Shown: positions 28,501-38,181 of the stretch, piece by piece
How positions within the stretch are numbered: the stretch's first letter is position 1
How the letters are laid out: each line of letters begins with the position of its first letter
NCBI RefSeq assembly: GCF_003590145.2
Contig: NZ_CP060436.1
Location: 778,001 to 842,000, forward strand
Direction of reading: 5' to 3'
Source: Pseudooceanicola algae
GTDB lineage: Bacteria > Pseudomonadota > Alphaproteobacteria > Rhodobacterales > Rhodobacteraceae
Length of the DNA stretch: 64,000 nucleotides
Position numbers and translations under genes: made by a program
Notes under the pieces: model-generated
Seen by the model: only the letters and a program-made list of their open reading frames with translations
Told to the model about the DNA's origin: nothing
The model's database searches: none

Positions 28501-29775
28501 TCAGAGGTCGGTGAATCGGGCGGCCTGGCGCGCGGTCCAGAGCAGGTCCAGCTCGACGCCGTCTTCGGTCTGGCGTTCCGACTGGACGAGGCCTTCTCCG
28601 TAGGCCCAGGCGCGGCGGCGGCCGTCGCTGAAGGGAAGGCTGACAGTTTCGGCAAAGCGATGGACGTCGAGGGCGGTGGTAATGTCACGGAGAAGGGAGT
28701 CGAGGCCTTCACCGGTCACCGCCGAGATTGCGCCGATGCCGTCTTCGCGTTCGGCGCGCAGGGTCATGGCCTGGCGGTTTTCGGGTTCGAGCAGGTCGAT
28801 CTTGTTCCAGAGCTCGATCACCGGAACGGTCTTGGGCAGGCCGAGGTCGTTCAGGATGTCTTCGACGTCGTCTTTCTGCTCGGCGGTTTCCGGATGGGCG
28901 ATGTCGCGCACATGCAGGATCAGATCGGCTTCGAGGACCTCTTCAAGCGTGGCGCGGAAAGCCGCGACCAGTTGCGTGGGCAAGTCAGAGATGAAGCCCA
29001 CCGTGTCCGACAGGATGATTTCCGAGCCGGAGTCGAGCTGCACCCGGCGCATGGTCGGGTCGAGGGTCGCGAAGAGCATGTCCTTGGCCAGCACATCCGC
29101 GCCGGTCAGCCGGTTGAACAGGGTCGATTTGCCGGCATTGGTGTAGCCCACCAGCGCGACGATCGGAAAAGGCACCTTGGCGCGCGCCGAGCGGTGCAAT
29201 TCGCGGGTCTTCACAACCCGCTCCAACTGACGGCGCAGGCGGGTCAGCTGGTCGTCGATGGCGCGGCGGTCTGCCTCGATCTGGGTTTCACCGGGTCCGC
29301 CGACAAAGCCGAGCCCGCCGCGTTGCCGTTCAAGGTGGGTCCAGGCGCGCACAAGCCGCGTCCGCTGATAGCCGAGCGCGGCCATTTCGACCTGCAGCAC
29401 GCCTTCGCGGGTCCGGGCCCGATCCGAGAAGATCTCGAGGATCAGCCCGGTCCGGTCGAGGATCTTGACCCCCCAGGCCTTTTCAAGGTTGCGTTGCTGC
29501 ACCGGGGTCAGGGGACCGTCGATCAGCACCAGCTCGGTTTCCGCGGCCTCGAACAGGGCTTTCAGTTCCTCGACCTTGCCGGAGCCGAACAGCGTCTTGG
29601 GGACGGGTTTGGACAGCGGAACGATCTTTGCGCCCACGACTTCCAGCCCCGGCAGCGCCAGAGCAAGGCTTCGGGCCTCTTCCAGCGCATATTCCGGGGC
29701 GTGGCGCTGTTCTTCGCGCCGCATGTCGGGATGGATTACGTAGGCGCGTGTGGACGCCGCCTCATGGCCGATCAA
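28501..29775 (-). CDS. hflX: Ribosome-associated GTPase HflX
   Basis: A 424-residue GTPase that rescues stalled or heat-damaged ribosomes. The N-terminal glycine-rich domain reads 'KTLFGSGKVEELKALFE'. The coiled-coil linker 'ERQRGGLGFVGGPGETQIEADRRAIDDQLTRLRRQLE' follows, then the G domain with 'LVGYTNAGKSTLFNRLTGA', 'DTVGFISDLPTQLV' and 'ELWNKIDLL'. The start is uncertain: homology begins near 'TRAYVIHPDM', and TTG at 29775 is the only suitable upstream codon. It follows hfq by 14 bases, the classic hfq-hflX order. Confidence 0.95.
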   Translation of the reverse strand: MIGHEAASTRAYVIHPDMRREEQRHAPEYALEEARSLALALPGLEVVGAKIVPLSKPVPKTLFGSGKVEELKALFEAAETELVLIDGPLTPVQQRNLEKAWGVKILDRTGLILEIFSDRARTREGVLQVEMAALGYQRTRLVRAWTHLERQRGGLGFVGGPGETQIEADRRAIDDQLTRLRRQLERVVKTRELHRSARAKVPFPIVALVGYTNAGKSTLFNRLTGADVLAKDMLFATLDPTMRRVQLDSGSEIILSDTVGFISDLPTQLVAAFRATLEEVLEADLILHVRDIAHPETAEQKDDVEDILNDLGLPKTVPVIELWNKIDLLEPENRQAMTLRAEREDGIGAISAVTGEGLDSLLRDITTALDVHRFAETVSLPFSDGRRRAWAYGEGLVQSERQTEDGVELDLLWTARQAARFTDL

Positions 29776-29789
29776 TTGCAGTGCCTATC

Positions 29790-30029
29790 TCAGTTGTTGT
29801 CTTCGCCTTCATAGAGCGAGATAGGCTGCGACGGCATGATTGTCGAGATGGCGTGTTTGTAAACCAGCTGGGCCTGTCCATCGCGGCGCAGCAGAACGCA
29901 GAAATTGTCGAACCAGGTGATAACGCCCTGCAGCTTGACCCCGTTGATCAGGAAGATCGTGACGGGAACCTTGGTTTTCCGGACATGGTTGAGAAACGCG
30001 TCCTGGAGATTCTGTTTGTCCGAAGCCAT
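29790..30029 (-). CDS. hfq: RNA chaperone Hfq
   Basis: A 79-residue Sm-like hexameric RNA chaperone. Sm1 motif '[44 protein letters not shown]' carries the 'YKHAI' Sm2 signature. The N-terminal '[10 protein letters not shown]' holds the distal and proximal RNA contacts. The short acidic tail (GEDNN) is typical of Rhodobacteraceae. It would serve small RNAs such as the candidate at 46.9 kb. A T-rich pyrimidine stretch lies just upstream of the start. Confidence 0.98.
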   Translation of the reverse strand: MASDKQNLQDAFLNHVRKTKVPVTIFLINGVKLQGVITWFDNFCVLLRRDGQAQLVYKHAISTIMPSQPISLYEGEDNN

Positions 30030-30176
30030 TCTTGCTAGCCTTTTTTTCTTCTTTTTGCCTGGTGCGGCTTTCGTTTCGCGGAACTTCGCTCGGAAGTTAT
30101 CCGGACAATATGAAATGCCCGCCCTGAAACTTCCACCCCCGATATGTGCAAGGGCGCGGATGGCCGGGTCAGTGGA

Positions 30177-31712
30177 TCAATCGCGCCACAGATCAGGGTT
30201 GAAGAGCGCGATGATTGCCAGAAGCTCGAGTCGGCCGAGGATCATGAAGGCGCAGAGTACCAGCTTGCCGCCCGTACCGATCAGGGAAATGTCGACGGGT
30301 CGCACCGCGCCGTATTCGGTCAGCGGGCCGGTGTTGGACAGGGCGGCGACGGCAAGGACCGTGGCGTCTTCGAACGGTATTCCAAACAGGGCCAGCAGCG
30401 ACATGGCGGCGGCCAGGCACATGGCGAAGAGCATGAAGAAGATCCAGGCATGGAAGGCCCCGTGGCGCCGGATGCGCCGGCCGGCCGTGCCGCTGCCAGA
30501 AACCGAGGAGGGATGCACGAGGCGATCCAGCTCCCGCCGCCCATTGAGGTAAAGCGCATAGACCCGCAACAGCTTGACCCCGCCGGCAGTGGTGGCCACG
30601 CCGCCCCCGATCATCGCGAGGCCCATCAGGATCATGCCGGGGGTCGACAGCCCCGACCAGTTTTGCGCCGTGTCCCAGTGGACGCTTTGCCAGCCCGTGG
30701 TGGTCAGGAAGGACAGCACCGTAAAGACCGCCCCCCAAAGCGCGCCGATGGCCAGCCCCATGTCTTCGCCCGCCTGCACGTCGAAGGCGCCGATCCAGTG
30801 ACGCAGGAACAGCAGCAGCGGCACGGCCACGACAAGGGCCGCGCCGATGCGGATCTCGGGGTCGCGGTGCAACCCGATCTTGGCCGTCACCGTATCCGAC
30901 GAAAACGTCATGCGGCTGATCGCGAAGATCAGGAACAGGGCGATGGCCATCTCTCCGGGTACGCCGGAGGCCGCTTCATGTGTGCCCGCTACCGGCGAGA
31001 TGCCTGAGGTTGACAGGGTCGACATGGCATGGATCAGCGCCACCAGTGGGGTATCCCCGGCCAGCAGCAGCAGTAGCCAGAGCGCGCCGGTCAGACCCAC
31101 ATAGGCCAGGCCAAGCTGTTCGGCCCCGCGCAGCATCCGGCGGATCACCCCGGCGCGCTGGAACCTGTCGATCCGCGTTTCGCCCATTTCGCGCCCCGCC
31201 GAGGTGACTTCGAACCCGCCAAGCGACAGCGGCGCCATGACGGCGGCGGCGGCGACCCAGATCAGGAACCCACCCATCCAGCCGACCTGCGCCCGCCACA
31301 GATGCAGCGGCGCGGCCAGGCGGCGTGGATCGTCGTAGAAGGTCATGCCGGTGGTGGTAAAGCTGGACACCATTTCGGCATAGGCGTTGATGAAGCGCGT
31401 GTCGGGCAGGCTTTCGGAAAACGGTACGGCCAGCAGCAGCGGCAGCAACAGGAAGGCGGCGAAGAGCGAGAGCAGGGCGTAAAGATCGGCCCGCCCGGTC
31501 AGCACCGCAGGACGGGTGCCTCGCGCCAGAATGATCAACAGGGCCATCGTGCTGGCCAGGATCGAAGTATAGAAGAAACTGCGCGCGATCGTGTAATGTT
31601 CCTGCACCAGCGCCACCATCGCCGGCACCAGCATCTGCAGCGCCAGGATCAGGAACAGCACCAGGAACAGCGGCTGGCCTTCCAGGCGTCGATGCACGGG
31701 TTTGCGGGTCAT
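30177..31712 (-). CDS. trkH: Potassium uptake channel subunit TrkH
   Basis: A 511-residue polytopic protein of the Trk/Ktr superfamily with about ten transmembrane helices and four degenerate selectivity-filter repeats, visible around 'SFTTTGMT', 'STLSTSGISPVAG', 'SFLTTTGWQ' and 'AALSNTGPLTEYG'. It works with the TrkA regulator encoded 15 bases upstream. Imports K+ across the inner membrane. Confidence 0.93.
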   Translation of the reverse strand: MTRKPVHRRLEGQPLFLVLFLILALQMLVPAMVALVQEHYTIARSFFYTSILASTMALLIILARGTRPAVLTGRADLYALLSLFAAFLLLPLLLAVPFSESLPDTRFINAYAEMVSSFTTTGMTFYDDPRRLAAPLHLWRAQVGWMGGFLIWVAAAAVMAPLSLGGFEVTSAGREMGETRIDRFQRAGVIRRMLRGAEQLGLAYVGLTGALWLLLLLAGDTPLVALIHAMSTLSTSGISPVAGTHEAASGVPGEMAIALFLIFAISRMTFSSDTVTAKIGLHRDPEIRIGAALVVAVPLLLFLRHWIGAFDVQAGEDMGLAIGALWGAVFTVLSFLTTTGWQSVHWDTAQNWSGLSTPGMILMGLAMIGGGVATTAGGVKLLRVYALYLNGRRELDRLVHPSSVSGSGTAGRRIRRHGAFHAWIFFMLFAMCLAAAMSLLALFGIPFEDATVLAVAALSNTGPLTEYGAVRPVDISLIGTGGKLVLCAFMILGRLELLAIIALFNPDLWRD

Positions 31713-31727
31713 CGTGGGCGCCCCGGC

Positions 31728-33104
31728 CTAGAAGTAGTCGATGGAGACCTGCAACAGGCGCTCCACCTCGGGCACGTCGCCGGTAAGCGCGAAAAGGACG
31801 ATGGTGTCGCCTTGTTCGATGACCATGTTCCCCGAAGGGCGGGTCACCTTGTCGCCCCGCATGACCGCGCCGACCAGCACGCCTTCGGGGAAGTCGATGT
31901 CGCGGATTGGGCGGCCCGCCATGGGCGAGGTCGACAGGACCTCGGCCTCGATCACCTCGGCCTCGGCATCGCCGATGGAATAGACACCGCGCACCCGGCC
32001 ATGGCGCACGTGGCGCAGGATCGAGGACACGGTCGTGGCCCGCGGGTTGATATAGGCGTCGATCCCCAGCGGTCCGAGCAGCGGGATCAGCGTGGGGTCG
32101 TTGATCAGGGCGATGGCCATCGGGCAGCCCTGCGACTTGGCGCGCACGGCCGTCAGCATGTTGGTCTTGTCGTCGTCGGTCACGCAAAGGATCGCATCTG
32201 CCCGGCCGATCCCTGCCTCGGCCAGCAGGGCCGAATCCAGACCGTCTCCGTGCAGGACAATGGTCCGTTCCAGCGCATCGGCGGCGACTTCGGCGACCTT
32301 GCGGTTCTTTTCGATCACCTTCGTGCGGATCTTGCGGGCTTTTTCTTCCAAGGTGCGGGCGACCGTCAGCCCGACATTGCCGCCGCCGACGATGACGACG
32401 CGTTCCTGCAGGCGGTTGGTCTTGCCGAAGACCTCGAGCGTGCGGGTCACGTCGTCGGTATGGACACAGACATAGCATTCATCCCCGGCAAAGATCTGAT
32501 CGCCCGGTTCCGGCGCGAACAGCCGCCCGTCGCGGCGGATGCCGACCACGATGGCGCGCAGGGTCGAAAACAGGTCGGTCAACTGGCGCAGGGGCGTGTT
32601 GACCACCGGGCAGTCGTCGTCGATCTGGATCCCCAGAAGCTGCGCCTTGCCGCCGAGGAACTGTTCGACCTCGAAGGCGGCAGGGGCGGCCAGGCGGCGC
32701 AGGGCGGCCTCGGCCACCTCGAGTTCGGGCGAGATCACCACGTCGATGGGCATGTGGTCGCGCCGGTAAAGGTCGGAATAGATCGCTTCGAGGTAACTGC
32801 GTGCCCGCAGTCGCGCGATCTTGCGCGGCACCGAGAAGACCGAGTGGGCCACCTGACAGGTGACCATGTTGACCTCGTCCGAGAAGGTGGCGGCGATGAT
32901 CATGTCCGCATCCCGCGCGCCGGCGCGTTCCAGGATATCGGGGTAGGAGGCAAAGCCGGCAATCCCCTGAACATCCAGCGTATCGGTCGCACGCCGCACA
33001 AGGTCGGGATTGTTGTCGACAACCGTCACATCGTTCTTTTCGCCCGACAGGTGCCGGGCGATCTGCCACCCGACCTGACCGGCTCCGCAGATGATGACCT
33101 TCAT
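31728..33104 (-). CDS. trkA: Trk system K+ regulatory subunit TrkA
   Basis: A 458-residue cytoplasmic NAD-binding regulator with two RCK repeats. Rossmann motifs are 'KVIICGAGQVGWQIARHL' at the N-terminus and 'RVVIVGGGNVGLTVARTL' at about residue 233, each followed by a TrkA_C domain. Upstream of and co-oriented with trkH; no Ktr-type gene is nearby. Confidence 0.96.
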   Translation of the reverse strand: MKVIICGAGQVGWQIARHLSGEKNDVTVVDNNPDLVRRATDTLDVQGIAGFASYPDILERAGARDADMIIAATFSDEVNMVTCQVAHSVFSVPRKIARLRARSYLEAIYSDLYRRDHMPIDVVISPELEVAEAALRRLAAPAAFEVEQFLGGKAQLLGIQIDDDCPVVNTPLRQLTDLFSTLRAIVVGIRRDGRLFAPEPGDQIFAGDECYVCVHTDDVTRTLEVFGKTNRLQERVVIVGGGNVGLTVARTLEEKARKIRTKVIEKNRKVAEVAADALERTIVLHGDGLDSALLAEAGIGRADAILCVTDDDKTNMLTAVRAKSQGCPMAIALINDPTLIPLLGPLGIDAYINPRATTVSSILRHVRHGRVRGVYSIGDAEAEVIEAEVLSTSPMAGRPIRDIDFPEGVLVGAVMRGDKVTRPSGNMVIEQGDTIVLFALTGDVPEVERLLQVSIDYF

Positions 33105-33281
33105 GTCTTCGGATCCCGCATTTCTGAAAGCCCTGAATGGCAGAGAGGGCAGGAGGGGTCAATTCAAATTGCGCCGCTGTGGCCGGGCCACCGGACCGGG
33201 CGCACGGCTTGCCGGAAACCTGGCCACAGGTCGCGTTCATCGTCCCCCGCCGCACCGGGGCGGCGCGCCGGGGGCGGTGGC

Positions 33282-34247
33282 TCAGCCCTGTGCCGGACCG
33301 AAGACGGAGGCCTTGTTCAACAGCTCCATTGCCGCCTCCGACAGGGTCAGGTCGGCGGCGCGGATCAGGCTGTCGAGCTGGCGTTCCGAGCTGGCCGAGG
33401 CAATCGGCGCGGTGACGCCGGGGCGCTGGCGCAGCCATGCCAGGGCGACCTCGGCCGGGGTGGCACGGCTGTACTGCGCGACCTCGTCGAGCGCCGTGAG
33501 GATGCGCATTCCACGGCCATCCATGTACTTGTCCACTATTCGCGCGCGATCCCCCGCATTATCGTCGGCATGCCGATACTTGCCCGTCAGAAAGCCCGAG
33601 GCGAGCGAGAAGTAGGTGAGCACGGCCACGCCTTCCTTGGCACACCAATCGGCCAGAGGCCCTTCGAAGGCGGCGCGGGCGTGCAGGTTGTATTCGTTCT
33701 GCAGCACCTCGTAGCGGGGCAGGCCAGCGTCCTCGGCGGCCTTCGCGGCGCGCTGCATCTGCGCCAGATCCCGGTTCGAGGTGCCGATGGCGCGGATCTT
33801 GCCGGCCTCGCGCAGTCGATCAAAGGCGCCAAGGGTGTCGGCATCGGGCGTCCGGTCATCGGGGAAGTGGGACAGATACAGGTCGATCACCCCGGTCTGA
33901 AGCCGTTTCAGTGACGCCTCGACCGCCTCGGCGATCCATGCAGGGGAAAGGTCGGTGTGTCCCTGGCCCATGTCGGCCCCGACCTTGGTGATCAGGGTCA
34001 CCGAGTCGCGCTTGCCGGGATTGGCGGCGAACCATCGCCCCAGCATGGTTTCGCTTTCCCCACCCGCATTGCCATCGACCCAGCGGGAATAGAAATCGGC
34101 GGTATCGATGGTGGTCAGCCCGGCTTCGTACATCCGGTCGAGCATGCGGAAAGAGGTCGCCTCATCGGCGGTCCAGCCAAAGACATTGCCGCCAAAGACG
34201 ATCGCCGAGGAAGTAAGGCCTGTCCTGCCAAGGGGAATGGTCTGCAT
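33282..34247 (-). CDS. Aldo/keto reductase
   Basis: A 321-residue NADPH-dependent reductase of the AKR superfamily. 'QTIPLGRTGLTSSAIVFGGNVFGWT' opens the barrel. The catalytic residues are seen as 'TIDTADFYS' (Asp, Tyr), 'TLITKVG' (Lys) and 'DLYLSHFPDD' (His). The final cofactor region is 'APIASASSERQLDSLIRA'. Start at 34247 rather than the longer upstream frame because similarity begins there. Substrate unknown; general aldehyde or sugar ketone reduction. It is separated from trkA by 177 bases and probably transcribed on its own. Confidence 0.92.
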   Translation of the reverse strand: MQTIPLGRTGLTSSAIVFGGNVFGWTADEATSFRMLDRMYEAGLTTIDTADFYSRWVDGNAGGESETMLGRWFAANPGKRDSVTLITKVGADMGQGHTDLSPAWIAEAVEASLKRLQTGVIDLYLSHFPDDRTPDADTLGAFDRLREAGKIRAIGTSNRDLAQMQRAAKAAEDAGLPRYEVLQNEYNLHARAAFEGPLADWCAKEGVAVLTYFSLASGFLTGKYRHADDNAGDRARIVDKYMDGRGMRILTALDEVAQYSRATPAEVALAWLRQRPGVTAPIASASSERQLDSLIRAADLTLSEAAMELLNKASVFGPAQG

Positions 34248-34338
34248 TTCGGATCCTGATCTTGCCATCGTTGCCAAGCTAGTGCTTTCCGGCCGATTGT
34301 CCCGCACCGGCCTCGAAACGCCTGCGTGACCGGGCTGG

Positions 34339-36831
34339 TCAGCGCGCCGCGGGTTCCAGATGGGTGATGCCGACCGCCGCCGCCTTTGCCAGTGCCGTAT
34401 CAAGCGACATGGGAATATATTCCCCCCGCCGCCACAATTGCGCCAGATCGTCGTAGTGGCGGGACAGCGGATGACCGCTTTGCCCGGTCGAGATGATGAA
34501 GACCGAACTGTCGGGATCGGCGAAATCATAGACGCCGCGATAGCCCGCCCCGTGCACGTTCAGGAAGGGGTTCGGGCCGGTGCCCTTGGTGACGCCGCGC
34601 ATCAGCGTGTTGTCCCCGCCCGAGGTATCCTGGTGGATGTTCACGAAATAGCGCAGCACCGGAATATTGCCCAGTACCGGGTGATCCTGCGCCGCTTGGT
34701 GCACATCGCCCCATCGCAGGCTTTCCAGGTTGTCGCCGTAGCGTTCGGAAATCCAGATCAGCGCCGCATCCAGGCTTTGCCGGGCGATGTCATCGCAGGT
34801 CTCCGTCACCGCAGACCGGATCACGTCGCACCAGCGCCCGGCCCCATCTATGTCGCGGAACACCCGTTCGATGAAGACAGGATCCAGATGTACGAAGTCA
34901 TCCGCCAACGGCCCAAGCTCGTCCCGGATCAGCCGGTCCTGAAGCGCTGCGGCCCAGGCGGCATAGATCAGCGGCTCGGGCATGTGTTCGTTCATCTCGC
35001 CGTTCCAGTCCGCCAGCAGCAGCAGCGCATCCTGGCGCAGCCGTTCTGGCGTGCCATCGGGGGCGGGTTCCCCGGTGAACCACAGATCCTTGCCGATCAG
35101 CGGCAGCAGCGAGCGCGCGGTGAAGGACACGGTATCCAGCTGCGCTTCGATAAAGCTGTCGCGGGTATGGACCTCGCGGCTTTGCATCAGACGCTGCCAG
35201 CGGTGGATGCGCTGCGTGTCACCCCAGTCGAAGGCGACATTGTCGGGAAATGCGCGGTCGGTGAACTTGTTGTTGGTATTGCCGATGATGCCGCCTTCGG
35301 GCGCCACGATCTGGATGTTGTTGTCATAGGGCTGGAAACCCTTCCAGCGGTTCTCGCTTCGCCAGCCGAGGCTGGGCATCCGCCCCTGGCTGTCATGGGC
35401 CGCGTCCCGGTCGGGCACTGCGCCGATCATCTTGAAACCGACGGTCCCGGCATCCGCCAGCATCAGGTTCTGCGAGGGTGCGATATGCAGGCGGCCGGCC
35501 TCGATCGCCTGATCGACGCTGCGCGCATACATCAGCCCCAGCCCGGCAGAAAGCGAGGTGTCGTCGGGCGACAGCGCCGTCCAGTTGATCGAGGCGACAT
35601 GACCCGGCGGTGTCACCGTATCCAGATGATAATGGCTGCCCGGCAGCACCGGCCCGTTGTCGGTCCAGCGCAGGGTCATGGTGACAGGGGAGGCGTCCTT
35701 GATGCCGATGATGCTTCTGCGGGTGCGGAAGGTCTCCCACCCGTCGGGGCCGCGGTATTCTTCGGGGTTCTCGGGGTTCACCTCCTCCATGTAGGTGTCC
35801 AGATCGTCGAGGTAGGAGGACGTCAGACCCCAGCCGAGGTACTGAGACCGCCCCACCAGAACCAGAGGTATGCCGGGGATCGTGCCGCCGATGACGCCGC
35901 CCTGCTGCAATTCCAACCGCGCGAGATACCAGACCGTCGGCGCGGTAAAGCCGAGGTGCGGGTCATTGGCCAGCAATGTCCCCCCCGAGGCCGAGCGCGC
36001 CGGGGCGGCGGCCCAGGCGTTGGAGGCCCCTGCCATGCCCGGCGCGGGGAAAGGGGACAGCGGCGTGTCGGGCAGACCATCGGTGGTGAAACCCGGCGTC
36101 AGCCCGGCATAGCGGCTTCCGGCGCCCTTGGGCATCAGGCTGGCATATTCGGGCAGGTCCAGGATCTCCTGCCCCGGTGCGTCGGGCAGGATGTCGCGCA
36201 GCATCCCGGCCTGCGGGAGCGCCAGCGAAACGCGCGCGCGCTCGACCTCCTGCGCAAGCTGGCCGGACATCTGCACCGCCAGCAACTTGCCGATGGCGAT
36301 GGAATCCGCCGGCTGCCAGGGCGAAACGGGCACGTCGAACAGGAACATCTCGGGCGCGCCACGGCCAAGGGAATCGCGGTTGATCTCGTTCAGGCGGGCA
36401 TTTACCCCGGCGGCATAGGCGGTCAGGGCGCTGCGCGTTTCGGGCGTCTGATCCTCGACCGAGGCAATGGCCTGCGTATAAAGGTCATAGCGCCGCATCA
36501 GCTTGTCGATCTCGACCGTGCGCAGGCCGAAGATCTCCGACAGCCGGCCCTGCACGGTGCGCCGCAGGGTGATCATCTGCCACAGCCGGTCCTGGGCATG
36601 GGCATAGCCTAGCGCATAGAAGACATCCGCATCCGTGGCACCGAAGATATGGGGCACATTGGCGTTGTCGCGCACGATTTCGACCGGGGCCGAAAGGCCG
36701 TCGACCCGCACCGTGCGATCGTAATCGGGCAGGGAGCGGGAGGCGAGGAAATAGACCCCCGCAACGGCCAGCACCGCCAGTATGACCATTCCCCCGGCAA
36801 TCCGGAGGAGCCAGCGGAAGATGGTTCGCAT
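34339..36831 (-). CDS. Penicillin-acylase family (Ntn) hydrolase
   Basis: An 830-residue precursor with an N-terminal membrane or signal helix ('LLRIAGGMVILAVLAVAGVYFLASRSL'). 'PHIFGATDADVFYALGYAHAQDRLWQM' begins the alpha chain. The autocleavage site is 'MAGASNAWAAA', where the Ser of SNAW becomes the N-terminal nucleophile of the beta chain; 'LANDPHLGF' follows as usual. Members cleave amides such as penicillins or acyl-homoserine lactones. Start at 36831 chosen because AAGGAA precedes it; upstream frame codons overlap the divergent dehydrogenase start region. AHL acylase activity is possible, given the LuxR gene in the window, but there is no direct evidence. Confidence 0.9.
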   Translation of the reverse strand: MRTIFRWLLRIAGGMVILAVLAVAGVYFLASRSLPDYDRTVRVDGLSAPVEIVRDNANVPHIFGATDADVFYALGYAHAQDRLWQMITLRRTVQGRLSEIFGLRTVEIDKLMRRYDLYTQAIASVEDQTPETRSALTAYAAGVNARLNEINRDSLGRGAPEMFLFDVPVSPWQPADSIAIGKLLAVQMSGQLAQEVERARVSLALPQAGMLRDILPDAPGQEILDLPEYASLMPKGAGSRYAGLTPGFTTDGLPDTPLSPFPAPGMAGASNAWAAAPARSASGGTLLANDPHLGFTAPTVWYLARLELQQGGVIGGTIPGIPLVLVGRSQYLGWGLTSSYLDDLDTYMEEVNPENPEEYRGPDGWETFRTRRSIIGIKDASPVTMTLRWTDNGPVLPGSHYHLDTVTPPGHVASINWTALSPDDTSLSAGLGLMYARSVDQAIEAGRLHIAPSQNLMLADAGTVGFKMIGAVPDRDAAHDSQGRMPSLGWRSENRWKGFQPYDNNIQIVAPEGGIIGNTNNKFTDRAFPDNVAFDWGDTQRIHRWQRLMQSREVHTRDSFIEAQLDTVSFTARSLLPLIGKDLWFTGEPAPDGTPERLRQDALLLLADWNGEMNEHMPEPLIYAAWAAALQDRLIRDELGPLADDFVHLDPVFIERVFRDIDGAGRWCDVIRSAVTETCDDIARQSLDAALIWISERYGDNLESLRWGDVHQAAQDHPVLGNIPVLRYFVNIHQDTSGGDNTLMRGVTKGTGPNPFLNVHGAGYRGVYDFADPDSSVFIISTGQSGHPLSRHYDDLAQLWRRGEYIPMSLDTALAKAAAVGITHLEPAAR

Positions 36832-36919
36832 TTCCGTTTCCTTCTTTCCCCGTGCCTTGCGTTCCGCCATGCTGACGGCCACAAGACCTTGCGGTCGAAG
36901 CAATACAAGGGATTGAACC

Positions 36920-37789
36920 ATGGCGAAAGTCGCGTTTCTGGGATTGGGTGTGATGGGGGCTCCGATGGCGGGGCATCTGGTCGCGGCGGGTCACGAGGTG
37001 ACGGTCTACAACCGCACCACGGCCAAGGCGGAAGCCTGGGTTGACCGATATGGCGGCAGCCTTGCCCCGACCCCTGCCAAGGCCGCCGAATGCGCCGATT
37101 TCGTCATGACCTGCGTCGGCAACGACGACGACCTGCGCCAGGTTTGCACGGGCGAAGACGGCGCGTTTTCAGGAATGAAGCCGGGGGCCTGCCTTGTCGA
37201 TCACACCACCGTTTCGGCCAAGGTCACGGCCGAGCTATACACCACGGCCAAGGCCTCTGGCCTTGCCTATGTCGATGCCCCGATCTCGGGCGGGCAAGCG
37301 GGGGCGGAAAACGGTGTGCTCTCGGTGATGTGCGGCGGGGACGAGGCCGATTATGCCGCCGCCGAACCCATCGTCGGGGCCTACGCCCGGATCTGCCGCC
37401 GGATCGGCGACAGCGGCGCGGGCCAGCTGACCAAGATGTGCAACCAGATCGCCATCGCCGGCCTTGTTCAAGGCCTCAGCGAGGCGCTGCATTTCTGCCA
37501 GCAGGCGGGGCTGGACGGCGAAGCGGTGGTCGAGGTGATTTCGCAAGGGGCCGCCGGGTCCTGGCAGATGGAAAACCGCCACAAGACGATGCTGGCCGGC
37601 GAATTCGAACACGGTTTTGCGGTCGACTGGATGCGCAAGGACCTCGGGATTTGCCTGGCGACAGGGAATGAAATCGGCGCCAGCCTGCCGGTCACGGCGC
37701 TGGTCGATCAGTTCTACAAGGATGTGCAGAAGCTCGGCGGCGCCCGCTGGGATACGTCCAGCCTGATCAAGCGCCTCAGCGAGGATTGA
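36920..37789 (+). CDS. NAD(P)-dependent beta-hydroxyacid dehydrogenase
   Basis: A 289-residue enzyme of the 3-hydroxyisobutyrate/tartronate-semialdehyde/GLYR family. The Rossmann start is 'AFLGLGVMGAPMAGHLVAAGHEVTVYNRT', the substrate-binding motif is 'DAPISGGQAGAENGVLSVMCGG', and the catalytic Lys is in 'GAGQLTKMCNQI'. 'ALVDQFYKDVQKLGGARWDTSSLI' ends the helical domain. The Arg of the 'YNRT' motif indicates NADPH preference. Divergent from the acylase gene and followed by a strong terminator. Confidence 0.92.
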   Translation: MAKVAFLGLGVMGAPMAGHLVAAGHEVTVYNRTTAKAEAWVDRYGGSLAPTPAKAAECADFVMTCVGNDDDLRQVCTGEDGAFSGMKPGACLVDHTTVSAKVTAELYTTAKASGLAYVDAPISGGQAGAENGVLSVMCGGDEADYAAAEPIVGAYARICRRIGDSGAGQLTKMCNQIAIAGLVQGLSEALHFCQQAGLDGEAVVEVISQGAAGSWQMENRHKTMLAGEFEHGFAVDWMRKDLGICLATGNEIGASLPVTALVDQFYKDVQKLGGARWDTSSLIKRLSED

Positions 37790-37797
37790 CACCCCAG

Positions 37798-37826
37798 GAC
37801 GGCGCTCCGGGTCGGAGCGCCGTCTT
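37798..37826. terminator. Bidirectional terminator hairpin
   Basis: A perfect 12-base stem (GACGGCGCTCCG / CGGAGCGCCGTC) with a three-base loop lies between the dehydrogenase stop and the SMR gene stop. The T-tract is short on both sides. Confidence 0.8.
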
Positions 37827-38158
37827 CAATGCAGGTTGGTCCTGGAAAACACCTGGATTACCGCGATGCCACCGATGATCATCGCCATGCCGAGGACGGC
37901 CGCCAGATCAAGCTTCTGTCCGAAGACCAGAAAGCCGAAAAGCGCAATCAGCAGGATGCCGAAACCCGACCACAGCGCATAGACCACGCCGACCGGCATG
38001 GTGCGCAAGGTCAGAGACAGAAAATAGAAGGCCACCCCATATCCGACAGCCGCCAGGACCGAGGGCCCAAGCCTGGTGAACTGCGCACTGGCTTGCAGCG
38101 CCATGGTTCCGATCGTCTCTGCGATAACGGCGAGGATAAGTGAGAGAATGACCGGCAT
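37826..38158 (-). CDS. Small multidrug resistance (SMR) family transporter
   Basis: A 110-residue protein with four transmembrane helices. Glu14 in 'AVIAETIGTMALQAS' is the conserved proton- and substrate-coupling residue of EmrE-like proteins, and 'GVAFYFLSLTLRTMPVGVVYALWSGFGI' is the helix 2-3 signature. It may export cationic drugs, guanidinium or osmolytes. Start at 38158 puts the Glu at the canonical position. It is followed upstream by two other small membrane-protein genes in the same direction. Confidence 0.94.
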   Translation of the reverse strand: MPVILSLILAVIAETIGTMALQASAQFTRLGPSVLAAVGYGVAFYFLSLTLRTMPVGVVYALWSGFGILLIALFGFLVFGQKLDLAAVLGMAMIIGGIAVIQVFSRTNLH

Positions 38159-38181
38159 ATCAACACCTTGCATGCGAAAAT

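Noticed and set aside
31302-33914. 870-codon open frame on the plus strand
   Set aside because: Antisense to trkA/trkH and the aldo-keto reductase; composition is Gly/Gln/Arg-rich and shows no domain.
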